DNA of 64,000 bases from positions 43,301,621-43,365,620 of the forward strand of contig JARCOQ010000005.1 in the NCBI GenBank assembly GCA_029207755.1, given 5' to 3'. The DNA is from Chamaea fasciata (taxonomy: Eukaryota; Chordata; Aves; Passeriformes; Sylviidae). The notes beneath the pieces are model-generated. The model was not told the origin of the DNA. It saw only the letters and a program-made list of their open reading frames with translations, and made no database searches. Shown here in pieces: positions 52,722 to 61,841 of the stretch (within the stretch, counting starts at the first letter, position 1; each line of letters starts with the position of its first letter). The translations under genes and the position numbers were made by a program.

Positions 52722-54884
52722 CTTTTTGGAAAAAGTAAGCAGCATGTATTCACAACATTCCTGCAATGTAAGGAAATAGTCTAATCATACCTTTTTTTTT
52801 TTTTTTTTCTCTAGCAAATATAATGCAGTAATTCAAAGGACATATCATTTGGTCATTGTCAGTTGCAACTACTGGACTATGATGTGGGAAAGATCAGCAA
52901 TCTGTCTGTTTATTTAAGCCCATGAAAATATTACAGTTGTCGCAAATGGAAAGAAGGTTTCTCCTCCTTCATCCCATTGACATGATGAGGTAAACTCAGA
53001 TCCTTGCTAGTATTTCACTTTTAGAACTCATCTAATTTATAACAAACTAAATTATGCATGTAGATAACCAAGCTGCAAGGATCCTTTAGGAAGGAATACC
53101 TTTTCATTTTTTTTGTCTTGCCTAAATGCATGTTTTTCAACCTCTGTTTCTCAAAAACTGTCCACCAGATTCTAGAATGGAAGCTGTCAGCCCCTTCCAC
53201 GCATGTGGATGGGCTCCTTGAGGATACCACATATTGATTCTGCAAAAGACATTAGTACAAGAAAGAAAAAACTTGCTATTTCTTTTTCTGCTCATCATTC
53301 TTCTGAGAGGACATGCACACAAGCTCTGCTTCATCTGCTTTTAGCTGCCAACCCAGTAGCAAAAAGGTGGGTCAATGACAGTGTACTGGGCTACTGGGAT
53401 CTCTGATACAAACTGAAAGGTGCTTCTTATTTTCTCAAGTTTAAATACTTTGTGGAAATCAATCCTTGTTTTCTCAGGTGCCAGTAACCCATTGCTTCTT
53501 CACTTTTGGGAGCAAAATCAAGAGGGTCAGGGAACTGTTTAGAGCAGATGGTACTGGGCCAATGAGCAAAATCAGAAAGACAATATATGGACTGAAAAGT
53601 CTGCATAACAGCATAGCCTACAGTACATGAATCAATTACCTGACAGATACATTTATTTTTCTTTTTGAAAGAATTTCTTAGAGCATTTCTTAATGCCACA
53701 GAATACCTTCACTCAAGTCCATTACCAGGACTGAAAGACCAAAAATGAACAATTTGTTTTTATTCTTTTTCCATGGTTGAAAATTTCAGTCACACTCCCT
53801 TAACAATTTGAGAAGACTGGTTACATATGGGATCTGACATTATTCACAAAAATTATGGTGATAAAAGGGACAGCGTGATCAAAGGAGTAAGGAGAATGAA
53901 TACCAGGTAATGAAAAAACGATTGTAGAGGATAAACTGAAAAGGTTTGCTACTATGAAGAAATTCTATTTATTTTCTTCAAATTCTGCTTATTCAGAACT
54001 TGGATCTACTGTTAATTCATACTGCCAGACGTTTCATTTTGTTTTGCATTTCTTTGGAACTTTAAAATGTAGACCACAACATTTTCTAGGTTGCTTTCAA
54101 AAGCCTCAATTAACTGTCTTGCAATTCCTTGAGTGTATGACAAGGAAAAATATTTGTGTATATTTGGTTTCTGTTCTGACTTAATAAAAAGTGACATGAT
54201 TAATGATAATTGATGACATTTAGCAGTTCTGATCCACTAGCCACCAAATCCTCAGCTAGCTAGTAAACATTGAGATATACATGTCAAGAAAGCCTCCTAT
54301 TTCAGTTTATAGAATAAAAATGTCACATAAGATAATCCCCAGGTTATTTATAGAACTGATATTTCACAGTAAGATTTATATTTGTGACTGTTTTCCAGTA
54401 AGAATTATCAGGAGAAGCTGAGAGAAAGTACTCTGTTGCCATTAAAGAGGTGCTGGGGAGAAAACCAGGGAATTTGAAGGGATGCACAGTGCAGACACAG
54501 GGGCTGGGCAAGGCAGTGCCCTGGCATAGCTGCTGATGGCCCAGATACATCAATGTTTACATGCCCAGGAAAATACCTTATCCTTGATTACCTGTATCAA
54601 TGTATCAAAAACTGAAGTCAGCATCAACTAGTTTTGTGTAGACGAAGAGCAGAGAGAAGAATATGCTACTCCAGAGGTTTTAATTTGCATCTAATTACAA
54701 GTCTGAGAGGGAGCAGACCAACTAAATGGCAGGCAAAATGTGAGAAGGCTGGCATAAACTGCTTTAAATTATACTTCTCCACTGCATGAGTAGTGATTAC
54801 TTTGCTGACTGAGATGCTTTCAGCCCAAAGCCAGGTTAACCCCTATCAGAGCACCACTGGAAGTCTGATGAAAAAAATACCTAG
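52722..54884. other. AT-rich DNA, no gene recognised
   Basis: Upstream of the candidate exon on the minus strand. A T17 run lies at 52,792-52,808. ORFs of up to 90 codons lack motifs and splice context. No repeat family was recognised. Confidence 0.5.
52792..52808. repeat. T17 homopolymer
   Basis: Seventeen consecutive T on the plus strand. On the minus strand it is an A run some 70 nt upstream of the candidate exon, so it is not part of that exon's acceptor tract. Confidence 0.9.
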
Positions 54885-55437
54885 AAGAAGCTGGTGAAGG
54901 GTCTACGGAAGAAGTTGTATGAGGAGTGGTTGAGGTAGCTGGGGTTATTTAACCTGGAGAAAAGGAGGCTCAAGGGGGACCTCATCACCCTCTATAACTT
55001 CCTGAAAAAAGATTGCAGCCAGGTGGGTGTTGGTCTCCTCTCTCAAGTAACAAGTGATAGGATGAAGGGGAACAACCTCAACAGGGTCCAGGGGAGGTTT
55101 AGGTGTGTGTATATATATATATATATGTATATATATATGTATGTATGTATGTATGTATGAATGTATGAATGTATGAATATGTATATATATGTATATATAT
55201 GTATATATATGTATATATATATGTATATATAAAGAAAATATTCTTCACCGAAAAGGATTGTTAAGCACTGAAACAGGCTGCCCAGAGAAGTGGCTGAGTC
55301 ACCATTCCTGGAAGTATTTAGATGTGTACATTTGACGCATAGGAAAATGGTTTAGATGGTTGGCTTGCCAGTAGTACTTGGTTAGTGTCTGGACTTGATG
55401 ACCTAAAGGGTCTCTCCCAATGTAAACAATTCTAAGA
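54885..55437 (+). mobile_element. CR1 LINE fragment, 3' end, interrupted by a microsatellite
   Basis: The plus strand follows the CR1 3' region in order: 'TATGAGGAGTGGTTGAGGTA', 'TTTAACCTGGAGAAAAGGAG', 'GGGGGACCTCATCACCCTCT', 'AGCCAGGTGGGTGTTGGTCT', then after the microsatellite 'TTCTTCACCGAAAAGG', 'GGCTGCCCAGAGAAGTGG' and 'GGACTTGATGACCTAAAGGG', ending 'CAATTCTAAG'. It translates to the CR1 ORF2 C-terminus but is frameshifted. Without the array it is about 425 bp, 5'-truncated. It is the only clearly plus-strand CR1 in the window. Confidence 0.93.
55103..55231. repeat. TG/TA/TATG compound microsatellite inside CR1
   Basis: About 129 bp of (GT)n, (TA)n, (GTAT)n, (GTATGAAT)n and four tandem decamers GTATATATAT (55,181-55,220). 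It sits between 'GGGGAGGTTTAG' and 'TTCTTCACCG' of the host CR1, where the intact element has a short 'TTGGATATTAGGAAAAA'-like segment. The array probably grew from that AT-rich site. Confidence 0.95.
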
Positions 55438-58231
55438 GACTTTGAATGTGCATTTTCCCTCCCTGCTTTAGCTCCTGTTGCTTTTGAAAGCTTGAGGTTT
55501 TTTTCCTGAGTTTGCACTGGTCACCCGTGTGTGCAGGTTTAGGCTGCTCTGCGCAGCTGCAAGTGCTTTTCCCTGGTAGACCATCAATGGCCAGGGACTC
55601 CTGCCAGCACTGTGCTAGCACTACACCTGGATCAATCCTTTCTTGCTAGTGTAGAGGTGTAAAATGCAACACAAGAACTGGTGAACGTACTTGTAGTTTG
55701 CTCTAGACAAATGAGGAAACTAAAGACAGCTCATAACCCTGAGTGGCAAGCCTTGACATGTGCAGCAGAAGTTGAATTGCTTATGACAAGTGAATTTTCA
55801 GAGGACCTGATTGTGTGTGACAACAGTAAGGGGAAGGACAAACAAGTTTGCTCATCTGTGTCCAAACTCATGGCAAGGCATATATGGGCTCCTGAAAACT
55901 CAGCTAGCGGAGACTGTAGAAAGAACATATCGGTGTTATTTCTGGTGTTCTCCGATCAGAAGCTGATGCAAACTGACAAGCATTGAGTTTGCCTGTAAGG
56001 GTTCATATCTCCAGTGATTTTAGTAAGCTGAACTGAGTTCTTCTTCCTGTATTTGCATCACTGTCTTCTGTGTTACTTAGAGAGCATTGGGTCACAAATT
56101 GAAGAGGTGGGTTTATTAGCGATACTTACCTCTAATGCCTCTGTGGGAAACTGATACTAGCAGACTGTGAAAAGTGACATGTTGCTCTCAGAATACCAGA
56201 TGATACAGCCATTAATTGGTCTCTTGATGAAGGCCTCTAATATGTTTGTAATTATGGGAACCAGAATAAGTGCCTCTGGCAGTAACACTGTGGTGCAGGT
56301 GTACAATGGTCCCCATAGCCCTGACCTGGCACACACTCCAGCCAGTACTGTGAAGGTAAAATCAGAGTGTGTACTATCCACTGGCACATACTGTTTTCCT
56401 CTGGAAAAAAAAAAAAAGGCAACAGATGGAGGAAAGAAAGCAATAGTGTTATCTGAACTGAAGAGACATCTGGACTGTTGGGGAAAGTACAGCAAGGCAC
56501 ACCTACCCCAGTTTGGAGCCAGAGCAGGAGGTTACAGTCCGTAAGAGGTGGTACGTATCTCAGTCACTTCAACAGAAAAACAAGGAAGGCAGTAAGTCAC
56601 AGTGACTGCAGTAAGAAAACTGAACTAGAGATGCTGAGAAACCTCATTCATCAATCAATAGAAGTGATGAAGACAAAGGAAAATATATTAATTTTTCTGG
56701 GAACAGCTTCTTCTTCTGCTGTATTATCAGACCTTCCACTGAAATACTTTATATCAGTGACCAAGAACTCTAAACAAAAAATACTAGCCTTAACCAGGTA
56801 AAACAATTCCAAGAAGTCATTCTCTGTTCTGTGGATCTGAAGACCACCACATCATTTAATATCTCTGAAGATATAAAAGGTAGAGAGTGCATATATGGTG
56901 AATATAGATCAGATGAAGAGATTGCTCTCAGAGGAAGACTTACTGTGCTGGCCTACTACCACAAAGCTGTTTCTAAAGAGGGGTTTGGTGTAATAAAATG
57001 TCCTGTTTATGGTCCACATTTGTGTGTTGTTTCTTCATAGTTCACAGAGAAGGACACCCTATTTCACAGTTACCATCCTCAATTCAGTCAGTGCTGCTTC
57101 TAGGAAAGAGGTTTTTGTGACTAAAACAGTGGCTGCTCAGAGCCTGTAGATCAGACGGCTCGAAAAGGAATCAAGAAAAACCCATTAAAATGCAAGACTG
57201 AAATCTGCATTTATCTCAGAAAAGATGGGAAGAGAACTGCCCAAAACTCCTGTACAAAACTTGGCAGAATAAAAAGTGTTTAGCTGTCAAGTAGGCACAA
57301 ATTTCAGCTTTGTGAGATTGAGGGGAAATTTTCTTTTTTCTTCTTTTCTCTTTTCACTTTTGTAGCAAATTATATGTGAAGAAAGTGTGAATTCAGATCC
57401 TTACATAGGAAGATAATGTATTTTGAACAGTGATGCCCTAGAAAGTAATGAGCATAGATGAGAAAACCAAATTCAAAGACATTTCTCAGCCTCATATGAC
57501 AGTATGTTTCAAGATTTGTTGACCACTATCAAATGCAGCCTTTTTAGTTATCACAGATTTTATTTGCTGGCTGAATTTCACAGAAATTCATTTAATTTAA
57601 TATTGGAAATTTTTTTGTGGAAAAGCAGATATTTTAGCCAGACAGGTTAAGATGCAATTGCATACTTGCACATGCTTATCTGGGGTTCAGCATGTACAAA
57701 CAAATGCACTCACAGATTTCACACTACAGCGGCTAGAACAGCCTTCTCAAACTTCTGTCCTACTTTTGGTTGTTGTGGAAAATTAAAGAAAACAGCAACA
57801 AAGGCAACCTAAAGTGAGAAGGGAAAATTTAAATGTTTGATTAACCACTAAGTGACAAATCTTATACATGTTCAACCCTGATAAAGGCAATGAGGCTGCA
57901 GCAGTCTAATTCATCCGAAAAATGAAAGTGGACACAATGCAAATCAATAGTAAAACTCCTGTTCATCTCCTACTCTTTGAGGAGAAAAGTGGTTCCAGTC
58001 ACCCAGAAAAGTGCTCATGGTTTACTTTGACTGCCATTTTCCCTCTAACTGCTGGATGTATCTAATGTCATTACCTGACGTCAAACAGTTTTGAGGACAT
58101 AGCTCCAGATCCTCTCCTGGAAGACTTCAGGCAGAATTGTCCCAGGCTCCAGTTTATCTGAAACCTGTGGAGGATGACTTCCTTCAGAAATGGGGGCATG
58201 TGAGCAATCCAGCTTTTTCAAAAGATTAAAT
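55438..58231. other. DNA with several chance ORFs, no gene recognised
   Basis: Three plus-strand frames of 69-125 codons lie in a row (55,681-55,986; 56,167-56,544; 56,478-56,801, with another at 56,831-57,040), but each has equally open frames on the opposite strand, no shared domain and no splice context. An A12 run lies in the second. They may reflect low stop density or a decayed element; no family was recognised. Confidence 0.45.
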
Positions 58232-58602
58232 TTGTAACCATTTCAAGGGCAACGAAACACTTACAAGGAAGAATAAAAAATGGAGAAGACATGTATGAAG
58301 CAGAACAAGATTTGGAAGTCACGTACGAAGTAGAACAAAAGATGGTTTACAACTCCTGGATGTGAGAAACTGGATGAAAACCAGAAAAAAGAACCATGTA
58401 ATCTGCTGTGTATGTGAGAACATTCAACCAATAAGAGCTAGAGAAGTAACACATGCTTTTAAGGAGCAACCAATTGTGAAGTGGCATAAAATGTGTGAAT
58501 AAGGCTAAAAATTGTATAAAAGAAGATGTAGTTTTGCAATAAATGGGTCATTTTGATCACATTGATCATGGAGTGATATCCCATTCTTGATTTTCTCCCG
58601 CA
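58232..58602 (+). mobile_element. Solo LTR with CCAAT, TATA and AATAAA
   Basis: Starts 'TGTAACCATTTCAAGGG' and ends 'TTTTCTCCCGCA' (TG...CA, about 371 bp). The U3 part holds CCAAT boxes at 58,428-58,432 and 58,470-58,474, then TATAAAA at 58,515-58,521, then AATAAA at 58,538-58,543, with a G/T-containing U5 after it. The tight TATA-to-AATAAA spacing implies a very short R region, as in avian alpharetrovirus-like LTRs. U3 carries two imperfect 30-bp direct repeats from 58,285. No internal retroviral sequence flanks it and no target-site duplication was seen, so the ends are approximate. Confidence 0.7.
58285..58344 (+). repeat. Two imperfect 30-bp direct repeats in LTR U3
   Basis: Unit 1 begins 'GAAGACATGTATGAAGCAGA' at 58,285 and unit 2 'GAAGTCACGTACGAAGTAGA' at 58,315. 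Period 30 bp. Repeats at this place in retroviral U3 regions are often enhancers (known for LTRs in general); function here is inference. Confidence 0.75.
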
Positions 58603-59546
58603 GAAACCTAAAGTAAATTTTTTACCATTCATTCCTCAAATTGAAATAGTTTTTTATAAATATTGTCTTCTGTGATTGACTTATTTGTGACTGTTGAAAT
58701 ATTTGCTATTTGAAATTAAATGGTTATTTATTCTCATTCCTGTGTAATTCCATGTGTATGTTGAGACTTCATCTAAATATGTTGGTCCAACAATATTTTG
58801 GACTAAAATGACATTTAAAATTTGCTTTTTCCTTGTCCTATAACAGAAGGCTTTAGTGTGCACACAAAAAAGTAGACATATATTTCACATTAGAATAGTA
58901 AAGTCTTTTTTATTTAATGTGAATTGTTGTGGAACAAAGATAGAAAGTCGCATGAGATAAAATTATGTATGTAAATCCCAATAGAAAAATCTTTGCAGAA
59001 AAGTTGAGTTATTCAGTAAAAGTCAGAAAAAAAATTAACATAATTATTGTTCTCCTTTATTACAGAAACACATGTAGTTCACTGCAGCAAAGAAATAAGA
59101 TGTCCTTTCTTGGGGATTTCACACAAATTTCCACGGACATGATCAATTGAAACAAGGTACTATGCCATTGCTAAAACAGGTTCAGGTTTTTATTAATCCT
59201 TCTAGCATTATTATCTAAAAGCAAATCAAAATATTAAGACTACTAATAAGTGTACATTCTTTTTTATCTACTGCAAACAAGGGAAATAAACTTCTTAACT
59301 GGAAAGGGGAAAATAGTGAAATTAATAATGCACAACATGCCAAAATACCCAAATATTACAGGAACTACTCTTGTAGTAAACTTACTTTGCTTACAGCACT
59401 TTTAGGTATTATTGTTAAAAGTAAGTACTTTTTTTACGTGGATGTAAGAGCTGACATTATTATTTTAAGCACTCCTTAAAATTGCTTCCTTATTCCATTC
59501 TATGTTTAGTGTAAGCAAATAAACAACATTAGGAGACAATAATTCA
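58603..59546. other. AT-rich DNA, no gene recognised
   Basis: Only ORFs of about 60 codons, with no motif. Lies between the LTR and the small minus-strand ORF. No AATAAA was seen on the minus strand just 3' of that ORF. Confidence 0.5.
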
Positions 59547-59786
59547 CTAGCAGTTCCTGCAGCCACAGGATATCATGGGTTTCTTCAAATCATCCAAGAT
59601 CTTCTGCATTGCCTCTGACCACTTCTGACTCTCCACATATCTGGAATGATTATTACATCTCAGGTGTGACATTCCTCTGTCCCTGGGGAAGGCTTTACTG
59701 AATTCTCTTAAAATGTTATTCTTTAAGTCTGCAATGTTACTCTGACCATGTGTCTTTTTCTTCTGTTCTCCTCTTTCATATGACAT
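59547..59786 (-). CDS. Small ORF with coding-like codons, function unknown (possible exon or pseudogene)
   Basis: A 79-codon frame from ATG (59,786) to TAG (59,547). The protein is basic and hydrophilic, with segments such as 'LKNNILREFSKAFPRDRG', 'SHLRCNNHSRYVESQKW' and 'EAMQKILDDLKKP', and ends in a cysteine cluster 'ISCGCRNC'. It has no signal peptide and no membrane span. Codon choice (many AAG, CAG, ATC, CCC) looks more coding-like than most chance frames here. An in-frame TAG precedes the ATG by four codons. No acceptor with a pyrimidine tract is visible upstream, so a spliced exon is not well supported, and I recognise no family. It lies 350 bp left of the ERVL-like LTR. It could be a lineage-specific gene, a retropseudogene piece or chance. 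Confidence 0.3.
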   Translation of the reverse strand: MSYERGEQKKKTHGQSNIADLKNNILREFSKAFPRDRGMSHLRCNNHSRYVESQKWSEAMQKILDDLKKPMISCGCRNC

Positions 59787-60139
59787 GTTTTTTTTCTAAT
59801 TCTGGTACGTCCTATGTTTACCTCTTTTAACATCTGTTCTCTTTTTCATATTCAGGATAAAGTGAGCATTCTGCAGTGCTGCTTTGTCTGCTGAGATTCA
59901 GGTTCTAAGCATGGGCTTCCCCATTGCCCCAGCTGCTTGACTCAAGTCTTCTCAAGAGGTGAAATTTCAGGCATGGACCCTTTATGGGACTAATTCCTCC
60001 AGATTTTAAAGGGCCTAAAGGTTCCTCTGTAGGCTGTGGGAGCGAAGCATCAGGCACCTACAACAAACCAGAACCACAAAAGTAATGGAAACACTTAATG
60101 CTCCTTCTTTGACCTTTTCCTTGTATGCCAGTGGCACGG
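59787..60139. other. Spacer between the small ORF and the ERVL-like LTR
   Basis: The minus strand here includes 'CCTGAATATGAAAAAGAGAA', which echoes 'CATATGAAAGAGGAGAA' at the start of the small ORF. No gene was recognised. Confidence 0.4.
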
Positions 60140-60359
60140 TGTGCTGGTTTTGCATTGATTGACATAAAGTGAGCAGGGAAGAAGCCACCCATGGAAATGA
60201 TTTTTCTAAGAGAAGCTGATAACAGCTTCCTCCATGCCTGATAAAAACAATCAGTGGCTGGTTTGAATACTGATACCTTGTTAAACCACTAGGAAGCTGA
60301 ACATGCCTCTGTGAACACACATGTTAAAAACTGAATGAACCCTGGGAAAATTCTCTTCT

Positions 60360-60620
60360 TCTTCCAGGCTGGGAATAGGCAACAGGCTGGCCCAGCTCCC
60401 TGTGTGCAGCTGGGCTGGGCTGGGCCGGGTTGGGCAGCCCCTTCCCAGGGACCAGGCCCCTTCCCGAGAAGCCGGCCGGGCCCCATCCCTGCAGGGCCCC
60501 AGCGGCCTCCAGGCAGTGGGAGGGGAGGCCGAGGGGCCCCATCCCGGCTGGGCTGGGCCCCAGTGGCTGTTAACATCTTGCTGCCAGGCCAGTTCCCTCT
60601 CCAGCTAGCCTGGTCAAGCC
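60360..60620. other. GC-rich block inside the LTR, with (TGGGC)n
   Basis: The only strongly GC-rich stretch in the window. It contains TGGGC repeats around 60,411-60,425 and several CpG and CCGG sites. It produces overlapping G/P/R-rich frames on both strands, none recognisable as a protein. It is part of the U3 half of the ERVL-like LTR rather than a gene's CpG island. Confidence 0.8.
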
Positions 60621-61221
60621 GACACGTGGCTGGAATTAAATTCAGTACTGGCCTGAGACTAGCCATGCCATTTTGGCTGGGCCCTTGAGATCCTGGTACA
60701 GTCCCCAGTGTGGCCTGAAATCCATCATCTTGCCCGCTTTGGCCACCGCTGACCATCTTGACCATCTACAGGCCCGGGGTGAGATATTAACTCCTTTATT
60801 GCACAGATGAGACTTGCAGGACATTGATCCTCTCTCAAGTGAGAAAAAGGACAGAGTGAAGACACGTACACAGAAAACATGAAGACACCAAGGTCAGTGA
60901 AGAAGGAGTTAAGTCTCAGATGGGAGGAGAATGAGAAGATGCTTTAGTCTTAGGCTGAAATTCTTTTGCAAGGCCATGGTGATAGACTGCTGGTACACTA
61001 AAATATCCCTTTAATTAATGAAAACAAGATGGGCAGATGGATTGTTCAAATTGCAGATATGAGCAAAGGGATTTGTGCTGAAGCAAGTAAATGTTGAAGT
61101 AGTTGTGATCTCATGAGATGCTTGAACAAAGAGAGGAAGACAAGAGGGATAAAGACACTCTGCCCCCATGGAAGGAATGAGAAAATATCTATTCCCAGAG
61201 ATGAAGATGATCTCAGAGATT

Positions 61222-61229
61222 TATATAAA
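61222..61229 (+). promoter_or_regulatory. TATA box of the ERVL-like LTR
   Basis: 'TATATAAA' in 'GATTTATATAAAGAGCC', placed about two thirds along the LTR. It is inferred as the former viral promoter from its position; present activity is unknown. Confidence 0.4.
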
Positions 61230-61841
61230 GAGCCTTTGCTTTTGAACAACTCATCCTTAAAATAGTACCCCATGAGTTTGACATGGCCCATGAACGCAGC
61301 TGTGGGAAGGCTGCATGAGATGGGAGGGACTTCACGATTGCAGATTTCCAGGAGGCTGCTATTCGTGAGAATTGAAGTCACAAGAGAACTGTTTTCTTGT
61401 GGAGAAGTCTCCATGACATGGCAAAAGAGACTCCTGTCCCTAAGAGAACTGATGAAAAACTATTTTAGAGGCTATCAAATGACCTGAGTCCTAAGGTTTT
61501 GTCTCTGTACATTGTCAGTGGAAAGAAAAAAAGTTGTGGGGGAAGGAGAAGTATTTTGAAAGTTTTATTCTGATTCTTACTAAATTTTTGCTTTTTTTTT
61601 CTTTTGTAGTTTTGCTAACAACGTTTTCTTTATACCCCTTAAAGTTTGTGCCTCCTTTGCTCTTCTCCTAAACCTATCTCACAACAGAAAAGGGGTAAAT
61701 AATTCTAGTGGGTGAATTAGTGTTTAGACAACGTAAGACCCACCACATTAATTGGTGCATTTGCTGGGAAACAAAAAGTTGGCAAAAAACCCCACTACAC
61801 TAAATTGTTGTTTCCACCTGGTTCAACCTGAAACCACCACA

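Larger units (their letters stand above)
60140..61841 (+). mobile_element. Long ERVL-like LTR (solo), about 1.7 kb
   Basis: Starts 'TGTGCTGGTTTTGCATTGAT' and ends 'CAACCTGAAACCACCACA'. The ends form an imperfect inverted repeat (TGTGCTGGTTT against TGTGGTGGTTT), as at the ends of avian ERVL LTRs. The 5-bp flanks are CACGG on the left and CACAG on the right, consistent with a decayed 5-bp target-site duplication, the ERVL size. A TATA box 'TATATAAA' lies at 61,222-61,229; no canonical AATAAA was seen downstream. A GC-rich block occupies 60,360-60,620. A 'CACATTAATTGGTGC' motif near 61,748 could mark a U5 or primer-site boundary, so a short internal piece cannot be excluded. ORFs inside (158 and 122 codons on the minus strand) have no retroviral identity. 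Confidence 0.65.

Noticed and set aside
55681..57040. Run of plus-strand ORFs that could look like a decayed gene
   Set aside because: Frames do not share a domain, opposite-strand frames are equally long, and no splice sites or retroviral motifs link them.
60289..60765. 158-codon minus-strand ORF rich in G, P and R
   Set aside because: Produced by the GC-rich block of the ERVL-like LTR, where stop codons are rare in all frames.
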